IMG/VR virus record: IMGVR_UViG_3300013307_000009
Span: 1 to 49,004 of that record
DNA: 49,004 nt
Direction: 5' to 3' (one strand)
Origin: a virus
Both the position numbers and the translations under genes were made by a program. Positions 25,983 to 32,427 of this stretch are shown one piece after another (position 1 is the first letter of the stretch; each line of letters opens with the position of its first letter). Under the pieces are notes generated by a model that was given only the letters and a program-made list of their open reading frames with translations, ran no database searches and was not told the DNA's origin.

Positions 25983-26150
25983 ATGACTACACAAGATATA
26001 GAAACGGTGGTCCAGAAGACTTTCCGTTTATCCCCAAAGGCACAGATATTACTGGTGAAGCTGGCAAGGTATTACGGGCTAGACCAGAAGGGTGTGCTTG
26101 AAGTTCTTATCCGCCAAGTGGCAGAGAAAGAAAACATCACGGTTGACTAG
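25983..26150 (+). CDS. Small ribbon-helix-helix-like protein, 55 aa
   Basis: The pattern is strand (VVQKTFRLSPKAQ), then two helices (ILLVKLARYYGL, then KGVLEVLIRQVAEKE), as in Arc/CopG-like DNA-binding dimers. AGAGGCG lies about 6 nt before the ATG. It directly follows the strong promoter and precedes the primase-helicase gene, a natural place for an autoregulator or replication control protein. A small hairpin (GCCAC/GTGGC at 26162-26177) follows the stop. Confidence 0.6.
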   Translation: MTTQDIETVVQKTFRLSPKAQILLVKLARYYGLDQKGVLEVLIRQVAEKENITVD

Positions 26151-26210
26151 TTAACTTGTAGGCCACCCGCGTGTGGCGGCTATTTAGTATTCCCCAAAAA
26201 GGCATGAGCG

Positions 26211-28028
26211 ATGGCAAAACAACCCTTTAATCGGAGAAACCCCTGCCCCTTGTGCGGTGGGTACGACGACAGGAGCCTGGGTGAACGAAGATGTCACGGC
26301 TACCAGGAAGGTGATTGGGTCCATTGTCGGAGGGCCGACCTTTCTCCGAATATCCAATACTCCGAAGCCTCAGACACTTACGCGCACCTCTGGACCGACA
26401 AACCCTGTTTTTGCGGCCAGGTCCACCAACCCTCGGCTGCACCAAGTACGACAACACCCCAGCTAAGACTGGTTGCCAGGTGGAAGTATTACGACCTCAA
26501 CGGCAACCTCGATACCGAAGTCAGACGCTACCAAAGGGCTGACGGAAGCAAAGATTACAGGCAGTACCACCCCGACCCCACAGGCGAAATGAAGCCGGGG
26601 GCCGGGCCAGTCCAATACCTGCTTTACCGCTACAACGAACTCAAAGACCTGCCCAAAGACCGGGCCTGGCTGCTCGTAGAGGGCGAGAAAGCGGTAGACT
26701 CCTGTATTGCGCGTGGCATCCCCGCCACCTGCAATATAGGAGGGGCTGGCAAATGGCACGACTCTTACACAGCACTCCTGGCCGGGCGCAAGCTGATAAT
26801 CATCCCCGACAACGACCCGGAAGTGGACGAAAGAGGCAAGGAACACCGCAAGGGCCAGAAACACGCCCAGATGGTTTTCGATAAGCTAAAGGGTGTGGCC
26901 GACTTAAAGCTGATGCCGCCGATGCCGGACGTTGGTGAGAAGGGTGACATCGCTGACTGGTGGGAAGCGGGCAAGACGGTAGACGACCTTTACAACTGGG
27001 TAAAGACGGTCGAATGGGTCAACCGCCCCCGGCACCGCTACCACGAAAGTGAGCTTGAACTGCTACCGCCCATTGAGTGGCTGCTCAGGCCATTTATCCA
27101 GGACCGGGCCATCAATATGGTTTCCGGCCCCAGTGGAAGCGGCAAAAGCTACGTTGCTTTGCACTGGGCTAAGGAATTAGGCCGACGCTACAACGTGCTT
27201 TACCTGGCCGCCGAAGATGCCAGCCAGTACCCGGAGCGGGTCAAGGCGTGGAACATCTACAACAGGTTTGAGGCAAAAGAAGGGCATTTCTACCTGGAAA
27301 CCCTGCCGATAAACCTGATAAACCCACAGGATGCCGACAGGCTGATTGCCGAGAACGACGATATTAAACCCCGCTTTGTAGTAATAGATACCTACGCGGC
27401 TGCAACCCCCGGCAGTAACGAAAATGACAACGGCCAAATAGAGCTAATCCTGGGTAACGCCCGGAAGTTTATTGCGGCCTGGGGCTGCGCCGTCCTGGTG
27501 GTCCACCACTTCAACAAGGCCGAAACAGCCGAGCGCGGCGGGTCAGCCTTACGAGCCGGGATTGTCCAGACCATGCAGGTCACGCTGGACCAGGACACCC
27601 TCAAACTGACGATGGATAAAACCCGCAACGCCGAGAAGACCGAGGACGTTTTCTTCAAGTTTGAGAAGGTAGCTATCCCGGTCAAGCTGTCGGACGGCAC
27701 CACTGAAATCCGCACCCAGCGCGTCCCGGTCCAGACCGACCACGCTGAAACCGACTTCACCACCATTACCCCGGCGCAGATGGCAATACTTAAATATATG
27801 GGCGCACTCATCCGGCGTGACAACGAACACCGCAAGGTGGACATTGAGCAGGCCACCAACCAGCCTACCCGGACGGTAGGTGACAGTATGGCGAAGCTGA
27901 TAACGATGAAGCTGGTAGTACAACCCAAAGAACGCGGGCCTTATCGGATTACCGAACAGGGCTTGGTTGCGGGTGGGTATATACCGAACGATTTGAAGTT
28001 GGTTATCCAGGAAGTTAAGAACTGGTGA
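26211..28028 (+). CDS. Primase-helicase: zinc finger, Toprim and RepA-type ATPase, 605 aa
   Basis: Residues 12-39 hold a CxxC...C...C zinc finger (Cys12, Cys15, Cys28, Cys39). A Toprim-like part follows with LLVEGEKAVDSC (Glu158) and IIIPDNDP (Asp200, Asp202). The RecA-type ATPase has Walker A GPSGSGKS (306-313) and Walker B RFVVIDTY (Asp393), with LVVHHFNK near 430 as a sensor region; this suits the hexameric RepA-like helicase family. The C-terminal 90 residues look like a winged helix. It would prime and unwind at the origin, and the repeat cluster just downstream fits that. Confidence 0.9.
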   Translation: MAKQPFNRRNPCPLCGGYDDRSLGERRCHGYQEGDWVHCRRADLSPNIQYSEASDTYAHLWTDKPCFCGQVHQPSAAPSTTTPQLRLVARWKYYDLNGNLDTEVRRYQRADGSKDYRQYHPDPTGEMKPGAGPVQYLLYRYNELKDLPKDRAWLLVEGEKAVDSCIARGIPATCNIGGAGKWHDSYTALLAGRKLIIIPDNDPEVDERGKEHRKGQKHAQMVFDKLKGVADLKLMPPMPDVGEKGDIADWWEAGKTVDDLYNWVKTVEWVNRPRHRYHESELELLPPIEWLLRPFIQDRAINMVSGPSGSGKSYVALHWAKELGRRYNVLYLAAEDASQYPERVKAWNIYNRFEAKEGHFYLETLPINLINPQDADRLIAENDDIKPRFVVIDTYAAATPGSNENDNGQIELILGNARKFIAAWGCAVLVVHHFNKAETAERGGSALRAGIVQTMQVTLDQDTLKLTMDKTRNAEKTEDVFFKFEKVAIPVKLSDGTTEIRTQRVPVQTDHAETDFTTITPAQMAILKYMGALIRRDNEHRKVDIEQATNQPTRTVGDSMAKLITMKLVVQPKERGPYRITEQGLVAGGYIPNDLKLVIQEVKNW

Positions 28029-28195
28029 ATAGGCATGCTTAAGCAAAGGATAGGCAATGCCTATGCCTATTGTCATATAAAAATGACATAGGCAATAGTA
28101 ATGTATATGTTAGTGCCTATGCCTATTGCCTATTGCTTTTTTGAGGCTAAAATGGGTACTTTGGAGGACCGATAGGCAAAAGGTCTTTTGCCTAT
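28029..28195. repeat. Ten ATAGGCA/TGCCTAT boxes: candidate origin iterons
   Basis: Ten exact 7-bp copies lie in 167 bp: ATAGGCA at 28029, 28050, 28088 and 28172; TGCCTAT at 28058, 28064, 28114, 28120, 28127 and 28189. Several overlap or abut, and an inverted pair forms a hairpin (28065-28076 with 28083-28093; one bulged T). The cluster follows the primase-helicase gene and is AT-rich in its middle. Clustered boxes beside a replication gene are typical of origins bound by an initiator, or of a strong operator. Which protein binds is unknown. Confidence 0.75.
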
Positions 28196-28200
28196 CTTTT
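28171..28200 (+). terminator. Perfect 12-bp palindrome with T run
   Basis: GATAGGCAAAAG (28171-28182) and CTTTTGCCTATC (28185-28196) are perfect inverted copies with only a 2-nt centre, followed by TTTT. It contains the last two boxes of the repeat cluster. In RNA it could be a terminator; in DNA it could be a dimer-binding site. It lies 22 nt before the next gene. Confidence 0.55.
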
Positions 28201-28217
28201 GGCAGAAAGGAACCGAA

Positions 28218-28475
28218 ATGGACACGAAGATAGGGCCGGAAAGTAAGAAGTTTCTGGAAGCCCGCCAGCACTCCGAACAGATTGGGGAGTTTATGGACTG
28301 GCTGACCCAGGAGAAGGGTTTGGTGCTGGGCTTCTGGGAAGGCGACGAGATTTACCCCTACACCGCCAATATCAACAAACTGCTCTACGAGTTCTTCGGA
28401 ATTAACGAGCAAGCGTTAGAGGCCGAGAGGCGTGAGATATTAAAACAGTACCGGGAGGCGCAAGATGGACAGTAG
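28218..28475 (+). CDS. Unknown small early protein, 85 aa
   Basis: The ATG at 28218 has AGAAAGGA about 7 nt upstream; the in-frame ATG at 28188 is inside the palindrome and is not used here. The sequence is helical, with an aromatic core region (MDWLTQEKGLVLGFWEG). It ends 11 nt into the next gene. This small type (about 85 residues with a short acidic C-terminus) recurs in phage small-gene arrays, but I cannot assign a job. Confidence 0.7.
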   Translation: MDTKIGPESKKFLEARQHSEQIGEFMDWLTQEKGLVLGFWEGDEIYPYTANINKLLYEFFGINEQALEAERREILKQYREAQDGQ

Positions 28476-28734
28476 ACACCACTACACCGATGAAGATAGG
28501 ATTAAAATCCGGGATATGATTATCTGGTACAACAACAACCCCCATTACGCTAAGATTGACCAGGGCTACGTCTGGGAGCAAGTTGAGGCCGGGGAGCCGA
28601 CCATCTTCTGCTGCCGGGGCGACCGGGAGCGGTGGGGCGGCAAAATCGGAGAACCTCAGTTCCAGGCTGTAAGCGGTGGGACCGCCTTACTGCACGAAGA
28701 AAGTGAGGAAGCCGATGCCAGACCGACAGAGTAG
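28465..28734 (+). CDS. Unknown small early protein, 89 aa
   Basis: The N-terminal part is charged and helical (HHYTDEDRIKIRDMIIWYN); the middle has CC-containing FCCRGDRERWGG. It overlaps its upstream neighbour by 11 nt and has GGGAGGCG before the ATG. I do not recognise the family. It belongs to the string of short genes that follow the primase-helicase. Confidence 0.65.
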   Translation: MDSRHHYTDEDRIKIRDMIIWYNNNPHYAKIDQGYVWEQVEAGEPTIFCCRGDRERWGGKIGEPQFQAVSGGTALLHEESEEADARPTE

Positions 28735-28972
28735 TTTTGACACCGAGATTGAGAAGCTGGCCTACGAGTTTATGATTAACTGGCTGCGCTTTGATATTGC
28801 CCGCCACGAATGGTTGGAGCGGCCCATCAAGACCTACGAGGGCAAGGAACGGGTGGAACGCCACCAGGCAGCCGGGGCCGACGCGATGCTTGACCTTTTT
28901 CAAAAGCTACAAAATAAATACGGGGTGCCGGGTGACGATGGCGTGAAGTTCGACTACCCGATACCTGAATAG
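28715..28972 (+). CDS. Unknown small early protein, 85 aa
   Basis: I start it at 28715, where GTGAGGAAG precedes the ATG; an upstream in-frame ATG at 28676 lacks such a site. The product is helical and rich in Glu, Arg and Tyr (EIEKLAYEFMINWLRFDIARHEWLER spans residues about 11-36). It overlaps the previous gene by 20 nt. Unknown function. Confidence 0.65.
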   Translation: MPDRQSSFDTEIEKLAYEFMINWLRFDIARHEWLERPIKTYEGKERVERHQAAGADAMLDLFQKLQNKYGVPGDDGVKFDYPIPE

Positions 28973-28981
28973 GAGAGGATT

Positions 28982-29770
28982 ATGAGTTACGTTGAAAATG
29001 AGCTTGCCGCCACCCACAACGGGGCCGCCTTTAGCGCGGGGACCGCCAACACCCAGTATATGACCGTAACCTGGGACGGGCAAAGGCACCACGTCACAAC
29101 CTCTAGCAAGCCGAGCGGGGGCCGTACCGACAACGATATAACCGAAGCTGATTTGAAAGCGATGAAGGCAGAGCAAGCCGAAAACCGCAAGAAGAAGGAC
29201 GTTGCTACCACAGGGGGTGTGGGTTTGGAGAAGGCCTTGCTAAGGGTCGTCCTAGACGGCGATGCCCTGCTGCGGGTGATGCCGCTTGTAGGGCCGGAAT
29301 ACTTGGAACAGCAAGCCAGGGAGCGGGAAGTGGTGGAACAGGCCAGGGAGCTTAACCGCCGCCTCAACCGCAGGGTGAACGAGAGCCTTCTGTCGCCCCC
29401 GGTCAGGGTCGAAGGCACCAGCCCGGAGTTAAGAACACGCCTTACCCAGGAGTTGCAACGGGGGGCTTTCGAGCTTGCCCGCCAGGTCAGCCCCAACCAC
29501 CCGCGCTGGGGTGAGTTTATCAGGATGCAGCGCGAAATTCAACGCCTGATGCAGCAGGAGCGTGGGGCCCAGGCCAACGCCAGGGAGCGGAGCGTGGAAG
29601 AAATGCGCCGGGTACGGGCTTTGCGTGAACTAAATTTGTTTCCCAGCTTTATCAGGACAACGGTTGGCGACCCCTTCATGGAACCCCGGCTAGGCGGCAG
29701 GGGCTTGATGGAGTGGCCCCGTGAGGAATTTGACGAGATGATAGCCAGGCTGGGCGGCAGGAGCGGGTAA
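28982..29770 (+). CDS. Unknown protein with Arg/Glu-rich helical body, 262 aa
   Basis: The first 65 residues look beta-rich and partly disordered. From about 75 on the protein is almost all charged helix with heptad-like spacing (QQAREREVVEQARELNRRLNRR, about 110-135; then EFIRMQREIQRLMQQE, about 175-195), a likely coiled coil. AGGAGAGG lies before the ATG. It is the last gene of the primase-helicase block. The coiled coil suggests an oligomer or partner-binding protein. Family not recognised. Confidence 0.7.
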   Translation: MSYVENELAATHNGAAFSAGTANTQYMTVTWDGQRHHVTTSSKPSGGRTDNDITEADLKAMKAEQAENRKKKDVATTGGVGLEKALLRVVLDGDALLRVMPLVGPEYLEQQAREREVVEQARELNRRLNRRVNESLLSPPVRVEGTSPELRTRLTQELQRGAFELARQVSPNHPRWGEFIRMQREIQRLMQQERGAQANARERSVEEMRRVRALRELNLFPSFIRTTVGDPFMEPRLGGRGLMEWPREEFDEMIARLGGRSG

Positions 29771-29820
29771 ATAAAAACGCCCCGGCCTACTCTACCTGGA
29801 CGTTTACCAAAAATATTAAC

Positions 29821-29847
29821 CCAGTAATCCCTTAAAGGGTTATCTGG
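29821..29847 (+). terminator. Imperfect hairpin after the 262-aa gene
   Basis: CCAG-TAA-CCCTT pairs with AAGGG-TTA-CTGG, with one bulged T on each arm. It lies 50 nt after the stop codon and is followed by TTGTTAG rather than a clean T run. A weak terminator or processing site is likely. Confidence 0.45.
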
Positions 29848-29887
29848 TTGTTAGTATAGGGGTACAGTAACGAACAAAAAACGTGAT

Positions 29888-29952
29888 GTTCCACAGGTGG
29901 CGGTTGTTGCTATAAACCAGCATTTGGTTTGCTGTACGCCACCTTCAGGAAC
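29888..29952 (+). promoter_or_regulatory. Nested stem structure upstream of a small-gene block
   Basis: Three nested inverted pairs line up: GTTCC (29888-29892) with GGAAC (29948-29952); GGTGGCG (29896-29902) with CGCCACC (29937-29943); and AAACCA (29914-29919) with TGGTTT (29925-29930). Together they could form a long bulged hairpin in RNA or a cruciform in DNA. No tRNA or known riboswitch pattern matches. It is 48 nt ahead of the next gene's ATG. Confidence 0.5.
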
Positions 29953-29968
29953 AATTCTATTATAGCAG

Positions 29969-29987
29969 GTTGCAACGCTATTGCAAC
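29969..29987. promoter_or_regulatory. Perfect inverted-repeat operator candidate
   Basis: GTTGCAA (29969-29975) and TTGCAAC (29981-29987) flank a 5-bp centre, giving a 19-bp site of typical repressor-operator size. A possible -10 box (TATTAT, 29958-29963) lies just upstream, although no good -35 box is seen. The site would cover the start of a transcript for the following gene. Confidence 0.5.
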
Positions 29988-29999
29988 AGGAAGGTCAAT

Positions 30000-30311
30000 A
30001 TGACAGACATACCCGAAAGAAAGTGTTTAGAGTGTGGTGGGATTATCCCAGCCGTAATCAAGTGGCGTGGGGGCCACCTCTCGGCCTACTGTAAGGAATG
30101 TGTAAGAAGCCGCAGGCTAAAGCGTTACTCGAACTACTACAAGGACAACCGGGAGTATTTTGCCCAGTACCACCGGGACTGGAAGCTGGTGAACTGGGAA
30201 CGTTACCTGGAAATGCAGCGCGAGGGCAACCGGGCGGCCTACTGGCGGCGTAAGGAAAAGCTGGGCAAGAAGCGGGTCCGGCGCAGCCAGTACGGTGAGC
30301 CGGAGAAATAA
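30000..30311 (+). CDS. Basic zinc-ribbon protein, 103 aa
   Basis: Two CxxC pairs (Cys10-Cys13 and Cys32-Cys35, counted from the ATG at 30000) form a probable zinc ribbon; a long basic helix with many Arg, Tyr and Lys residues follows. The layout C-x-x-C-G-G then C-K-E-C followed by R-x-x-x-Y resembles the recombination endonuclease VII or HNH-type small zinc proteins, but the nuclease His/Asn part is not visible. AGGAAGG lies about 6 nt before the ATG. Nucleic-acid binding is likely. Confidence 0.65.
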   Translation: MTDIPERKCLECGGIIPAVIKWRGGHLSAYCKECVRSRRLKRYSNYYKDNREYFAQYHRDWKLVNWERYLEMQREGNRAAYWRRKEKLGKKRVRRSQYGEPEK

Positions 30312-30322
30312 GAGTTAAAGAA

Positions 30323-30360
30323 AGGCCGGGGACGAGTTGTAAGAAATACCCCCGGCCTCT
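30323..30360 (+). terminator. GC-rich terminator-like hairpin
   Basis: AGGCCGGGG (30323-30331) and CCCCGGCCT (30350-30358) form a perfect 9-bp stem with an 18-nt loop, 12 nt after a stop codon. Only TCTC follows, so termination may be incomplete. The stretch up to 30428 shows nothing else I can interpret. Confidence 0.55.
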
Positions 30361-30428
30361 CCCAGGCATTGTGTGACCCGGCGCGGCAGCCTGGCAAGAC
30401 TTAACGCCTATCGGACACAAGCACCTTT

Positions 30429-30449
30429 AAGCGTGGGTCAAACACGCTT
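30429..30449. promoter_or_regulatory. Inverted repeat before a small gene pair
   Basis: AAGCGTG (30429-30435) and CACGCTT (30443-30449) form a perfect 7-bp inverted repeat with a 7-nt centre, 34 nt before the ATG at 30483. A TATACC follows at about 30461 as a possible -10 box without a clear -35. It may be an operator or leader hairpin. Confidence 0.4.
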
Positions 30450-30482
30450 CGCCACTAACATTATACCTGAAAGGACAAAACG

Positions 30483-30785
30483 ATGCCAGACCAAATCACC
30501 ATTGAGGACATCTCCGCTTCCACCCCTACCCACTTCGAGGTAGAAGGGACGTGGTTCGCAGTTATTGATACAACCCTGACCGACAGCTTTCTTTATCTGG
30601 TAATCCAGCAGGAAGGCTCCCAGGCCAAGCAAGCCACCTACGTGGATATGGCTTTCTTGAATAAGAAGTCCACTTACCAACCCGACATAATCTGGATACA
30701 GTTACAAGCTGCCGCCAAGAAGTTGCTGGACAAAGCCGCTACCGCAAAGGTCAAGGAGATAGCGGATAGGGGAGTCGGGGGATAA
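30483..30785 (+). CDS. Unknown small protein, 100 aa
   Basis: The protein mixes short strands (HFEVEGTWFAVIDTT, FLYLVIQQE) and helices with a Lys/Ala-rich end. GAAAGGAC precedes the ATG. The stop overlaps the next ATG (TAATG at 30783-30787), so both are co-translated. No family recognised; the fold might be a small beta-barrel or beta-grasp (guess). Confidence 0.65.
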   Translation: MPDQITIEDISASTPTHFEVEGTWFAVIDTTLTDSFLYLVIQQEGSQAKQATYVDMAFLNKKSTYQPDIIWIQLQAAAKKLLDKAATAKVKEIADRGVGG

Positions 30786-31006
30786 TGGATAAGTGCCGGG
30801 CTTTCTACTGTGACCAACCCCAGGCCAGAGCCAACCCCTTCTGCTACAAGCACTGGGTAACGCTACCCAACCGCTATAAGGAGAAGTTCAAAGAGGCCCA
30901 CAACGAGCGGGGGTACGAGCGTCTTATCAAAGAGTGCCGCCGCCAGCTTAAACTTATCGAGGATAACTACAGCCTGGACAACTACCCCTTTTACCCCAGA
31001 CCCTAG
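30785..31006 (+). CDS. Small Cys/His protein, 73 aa
   Basis: CRAFYCDQPQ...FCYKHW gives three Cys and one His in the first 22 residues, a likely zinc site of the kind found in small phage proteins that open with MDKCRAFYC-like sequences. The rest is charged and helical, ending with a Tyr/Pro-rich tail. It is the last gene before the 1-kb non-coding stretch. Function unknown. Confidence 0.65.
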   Translation: MDKCRAFYCDQPQARANPFCYKHWVTLPNRYKEKFKEAHNERGYERLIKECRRQLKLIEDNYSLDNYPFYPRP

Positions 31007-31112
31007 TGGGGCAAGCAGTAAACCAATCCGCTAGTTTGGTGTACCATACGGTAAACAATCTAGCCTCAAAACCAGCCTCTATCGAGTATCTCTTATATAG
31101 GGGTTAGCCCCT

Positions 31113-31193
31113 AAAAAAAGAAGGGCTGGTCGCGGTTAGAACGACCAGCCCACCAGCACGCTAACTATAGAGTTACGCACTATCTTGAAATTC
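31113..31193 (-). ncRNA. Candidate leftward small RNA, about 80 nt
   Basis: On the minus strand a -10 box TATAAT (31205-31200) and a -35-like TTAATA (31228-31223) have a 17-nt spacer. About 80 nt downstream lies a perfect 10-bp hairpin (31151-31142 with 31132-31123) followed by TTCTTTTTTT, a textbook intrinsic terminator. No open frame of use lies between. No leftward gene is near, so a short RNA is the most economical reading. Expression is not proven. Confidence 0.5.
31123..31151 (-). terminator. Leftward intrinsic terminator
   Basis: GGGCTGGTCG and CGACCAGCCC form a perfect 10-bp stem with a 9-nt loop. On the minus strand it is followed by a T-rich run (31122-31113), and on the plus strand by none. 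It is thus oriented against the surrounding rightward genes. Confidence 0.75.
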
Positions 31194-31199
31194 CCCCTT

Positions 31200-31228
31200 A
31201 TTATACCATTTATTTTCCCATTTATTAA
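31200..31228 (-). promoter_or_regulatory. Leftward promoter candidate
   Basis: On the minus strand TTAATA, a 17-nt spacer and a perfect TATAAT. It would feed the candidate small RNA ending at the leftward terminator. The -35 box is weak; the -10 box is exact. Confidence 0.5.
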
Positions 31229-31289
31229 CAAAACGCCGTCTATTTTTATAGTGTATATTTTTGTGACACCAGGACAGAATAATAGGTAA

Positions 31290-31480
31290 CAGATGATGAT
31301 GGTGATACTCGTACTAAAGGTGGTAATGGTACTGGTAGTAATGATGCTGGTGTTGGTGGTGGTGGTGGCGTTTGTGTGTGGTGTGTGTGTGTCTTTCTTC
31401 TGTGGCTTTGGTCTGGTTGTTTGCCTGGTTGGTTGGTTGGTCCTGTGTCCTGTGAGCCTGGTTAGCCGTGCGCGTGCCTG
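31290..31480. repeat. G/T-rich low-complexity tract
   Basis: The plus strand is almost only G and T here, with short repeats such as GGTGGTGGTGGTGG (31355-31368 region), GTGTGTGTG and GGTTGGTTGGTTGG (about 31427-31440). A 73-codon open frame of Val/Leu/Gly/Phe/Cys crosses it, but its amino-acid make-up is what such a composition forces, so I do not call a gene. A weak rightward promoter (TTAACA, 16 nt, TATAGT at 31225-31252) lies ahead. Possible roles: strand-opening region, R-loop or packaging-related site. Confidence 0.55.
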
Positions 31481-31593
31481 CCTGCCGGGGCCGAGCGCAG
31501 CGAGGCCACCATAGGTTTAGCCCATTGCAATGCCCTATCCTCACATTCCAGGTGGGTCACTAAAGATATTATACATTATCTTGACTAACTTGA

Positions 31594-31632
31594 TTAGCCT
31601 GACTAACCGTTAGCCTATGCAATCTTTAGCCT
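31594..31632 (+). repeat. TTAGCCT boxes spaced exactly 16 nt
   Basis: TTAGCCT begins at 31594, 31610 and 31626, a regular 16-nt period. A fourth exact copy lies at 31757, and TTAGCC without the final T lies at 31515 and 31462. The direct repeat TGACTAAC (31582 and 31600) precedes two of them. Regular spacing suggests a protein binding several sites in register. Confidence 0.6.
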
Positions 31633-31934
31633 GATGCTAACATATCGTATGCTGCCGGATGTCACGCCAGCCCCGTTACTTACTTTTAGTATGCACGTAA
31701 CTACGCAAGTATTCAAGTATGTAATTAGCTATAACAACATTTCTACCCACGAACTATTAGCCTACCGCTAAGTAATAGCCGGGTGCGCCGGGACACCCTG
31801 GCCGCCAGGTGATGAGTACAATCTACCCCTACCAGAACAAATCATCTACCCGCTACCAAATTTTATTAGGTACGGGCGGTAGCCTTGCCTATCATTCGTA
31901 GCTAAACACGCGGAAAAAACGTTCAAATTGGGGC

Positions 31935-31963
31935 TTGACAGGTAGCGAACAATTAGCTACAAT
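31935..31963 (+). promoter_or_regulatory. Strong promoter with inverted repeat in the spacer
   Basis: TTGACA (31935-31940) and TACAAT (31958-31963) have a 17-nt spacer. GTAGC (31942-31946) and GCTAC (31956-31960) form an inverted repeat inside it, overlapping the -10 box, so a repressor could sit on the promoter. It would drive the small-membrane-protein block from 32054. Confidence 0.75.
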
Positions 31964-31996
31964 AGGACCACAACCAAATACACCCTGACCGCCGAA

Positions 31997-32030
31997 CACC
32001 CAACCTGACCGGGTGCGGTAGAGTCGGGTT
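31997..32030 (+). promoter_or_regulatory. Leader RNA with hairpin and possible pseudoknot
   Basis: In the 5' leader, CACCC (31997-32001) pairs with GGGTG (32011-32015). The loop bases AACCTGAC (32002-32009) can pair with GTCGGGTT (32023-32030) with one T-G wobble. The two helices together would make an H-type pseudoknot; as alternatives they would be a switch. No known riboswitch consensus matches. Confidence 0.4.
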
Positions 32031-32053
32031 AGCAGTTCAAAGAGGTTCTACGT

Positions 32054-32296
32054 ATGAAATCCACTATCCGTTTTCTCCTTTTCGCGGTTCACTACTACGC
32101 GCTGAACGTGCTCGAATGGCTGGGTGCCTACAAGCACAGGCTCTGCACCAAGCACAGCACCCAGGCCCAGCACGCTACCTTTTTCCTGGTCAATCTCTTT
32201 TTCCTGGCTACCTACGATGCCATCAAAGAGTGGGTTATCCCCTTTGGGGTCGTGGGTCTGGTCGCGGTCTTTCTGCTTTCCCGTTCGGATTGGTAA
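32054..32296 (+). CDS. Small membrane protein, 80 aa
   Basis: Two hydrophobic segments are visible, at about 40-52 (ATFFLVNLFFLAT) and 61-75 (WVIPFGVVGLVAVFLL), and a semi-hydrophobic N-terminus. It is the first gene behind the strong promoter at 31935; AAAGAGG lies about 9 nt upstream of the ATG. Role unknown; position at the head of a series of tiny membrane proteins suggests an effect on the host envelope (inference). Confidence 0.7.
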   Translation: MKSTIRFLLFAVHYYALNVLEWLGAYKHRLCTKHSTQAQHATFFLVNLFFLATYDAIKEWVIPFGVVGLVAVFLLSRSDW

Positions 32297-32305
32297 ACGC
32301 TTATC

Positions 32306-32323
32306 GCGGGGCTTCGGCCCCGC
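32306..32323 (+). other. UUCG-tetraloop hairpin
   Basis: GCGGGGC and GCCCCGC enclose TTCG, giving a very stable hairpin 9 nt after a stop codon. No T run follows, so it is unlikely to terminate; it may protect or divide the transcript. Confidence 0.65.
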
Positions 32324-32344
32324 ACCCCTGAAAGGTGGCTTGCA

Positions 32345-32413
32345 ATGGCTATTCTGATTGTGTTGGTCCTGTTGGTCCTGTTGGTCCTGTCGGCCCGTGC
32401 AGTTGAGTATTAA
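32345..32413 (+). CDS. 22-residue hydrophobic peptide
   Basis: The frame encodes MAILIVLVLLVLLVL followed by SARAVEY, a single membrane helix. The coding bases contain three tandem TTGGTCCTG units (about 32361-32387). AAAGG lies about 11 nt upstream, the same box as before other genes of the block, and the gap fits the regular gene-hairpin-gene pattern. The peptide could be a membrane-active toxin or a chance frame, and I cannot decide. Confidence 0.45.
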   Translation: MAILIVLVLLVLLVLSARAVEY

Positions 32414-32427
32414 GAAAGGATAAAACT

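Larger units (their letters stand above)
31007..32053. other. Non-coding stretch with regulatory signals
   Basis: About 1,050 bases without a convincing gene. It holds a leftward terminator with a promoter (31113-31228), a G/T-rich tract (31290-31480), TTAGCCT boxes (31594-31632 and elsewhere), two small hairpins (31781-31798 and 31797-31809), and at its right end a strong rightward promoter with a structured leader. The base composition is lower in GC than in coding parts. The size and signals suit a control region or a second origin. Confidence 0.7.

Noticed and set aside
26162-26177. Small hairpin after the 55-aa gene as a terminator
   Set aside because: Five base pairs and no T run are too weak; the primase-helicase would otherwise lack a promoter.
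26463-26864. Minus-strand frame inside the primase-helicase gene
   Set aside because: The plus strand carries clear zinc, Toprim and Walker motifs, and the antisense frame shows none.
31293-31514. 73-codon hydrophobic frame in the G/T-rich tract
   Set aside because: The Val/Leu/Gly/Phe/Cys content is what a G/T-only strand forces, the ribosome site is poor, and the frame ends in an unrelated GC-rich segment.
31007-32053. CRISPR array or mini-array
   Set aside because: The repeated boxes are only 7 bp, with 9-nt gaps, so no repeat-spacer structure of CRISPR size exists.
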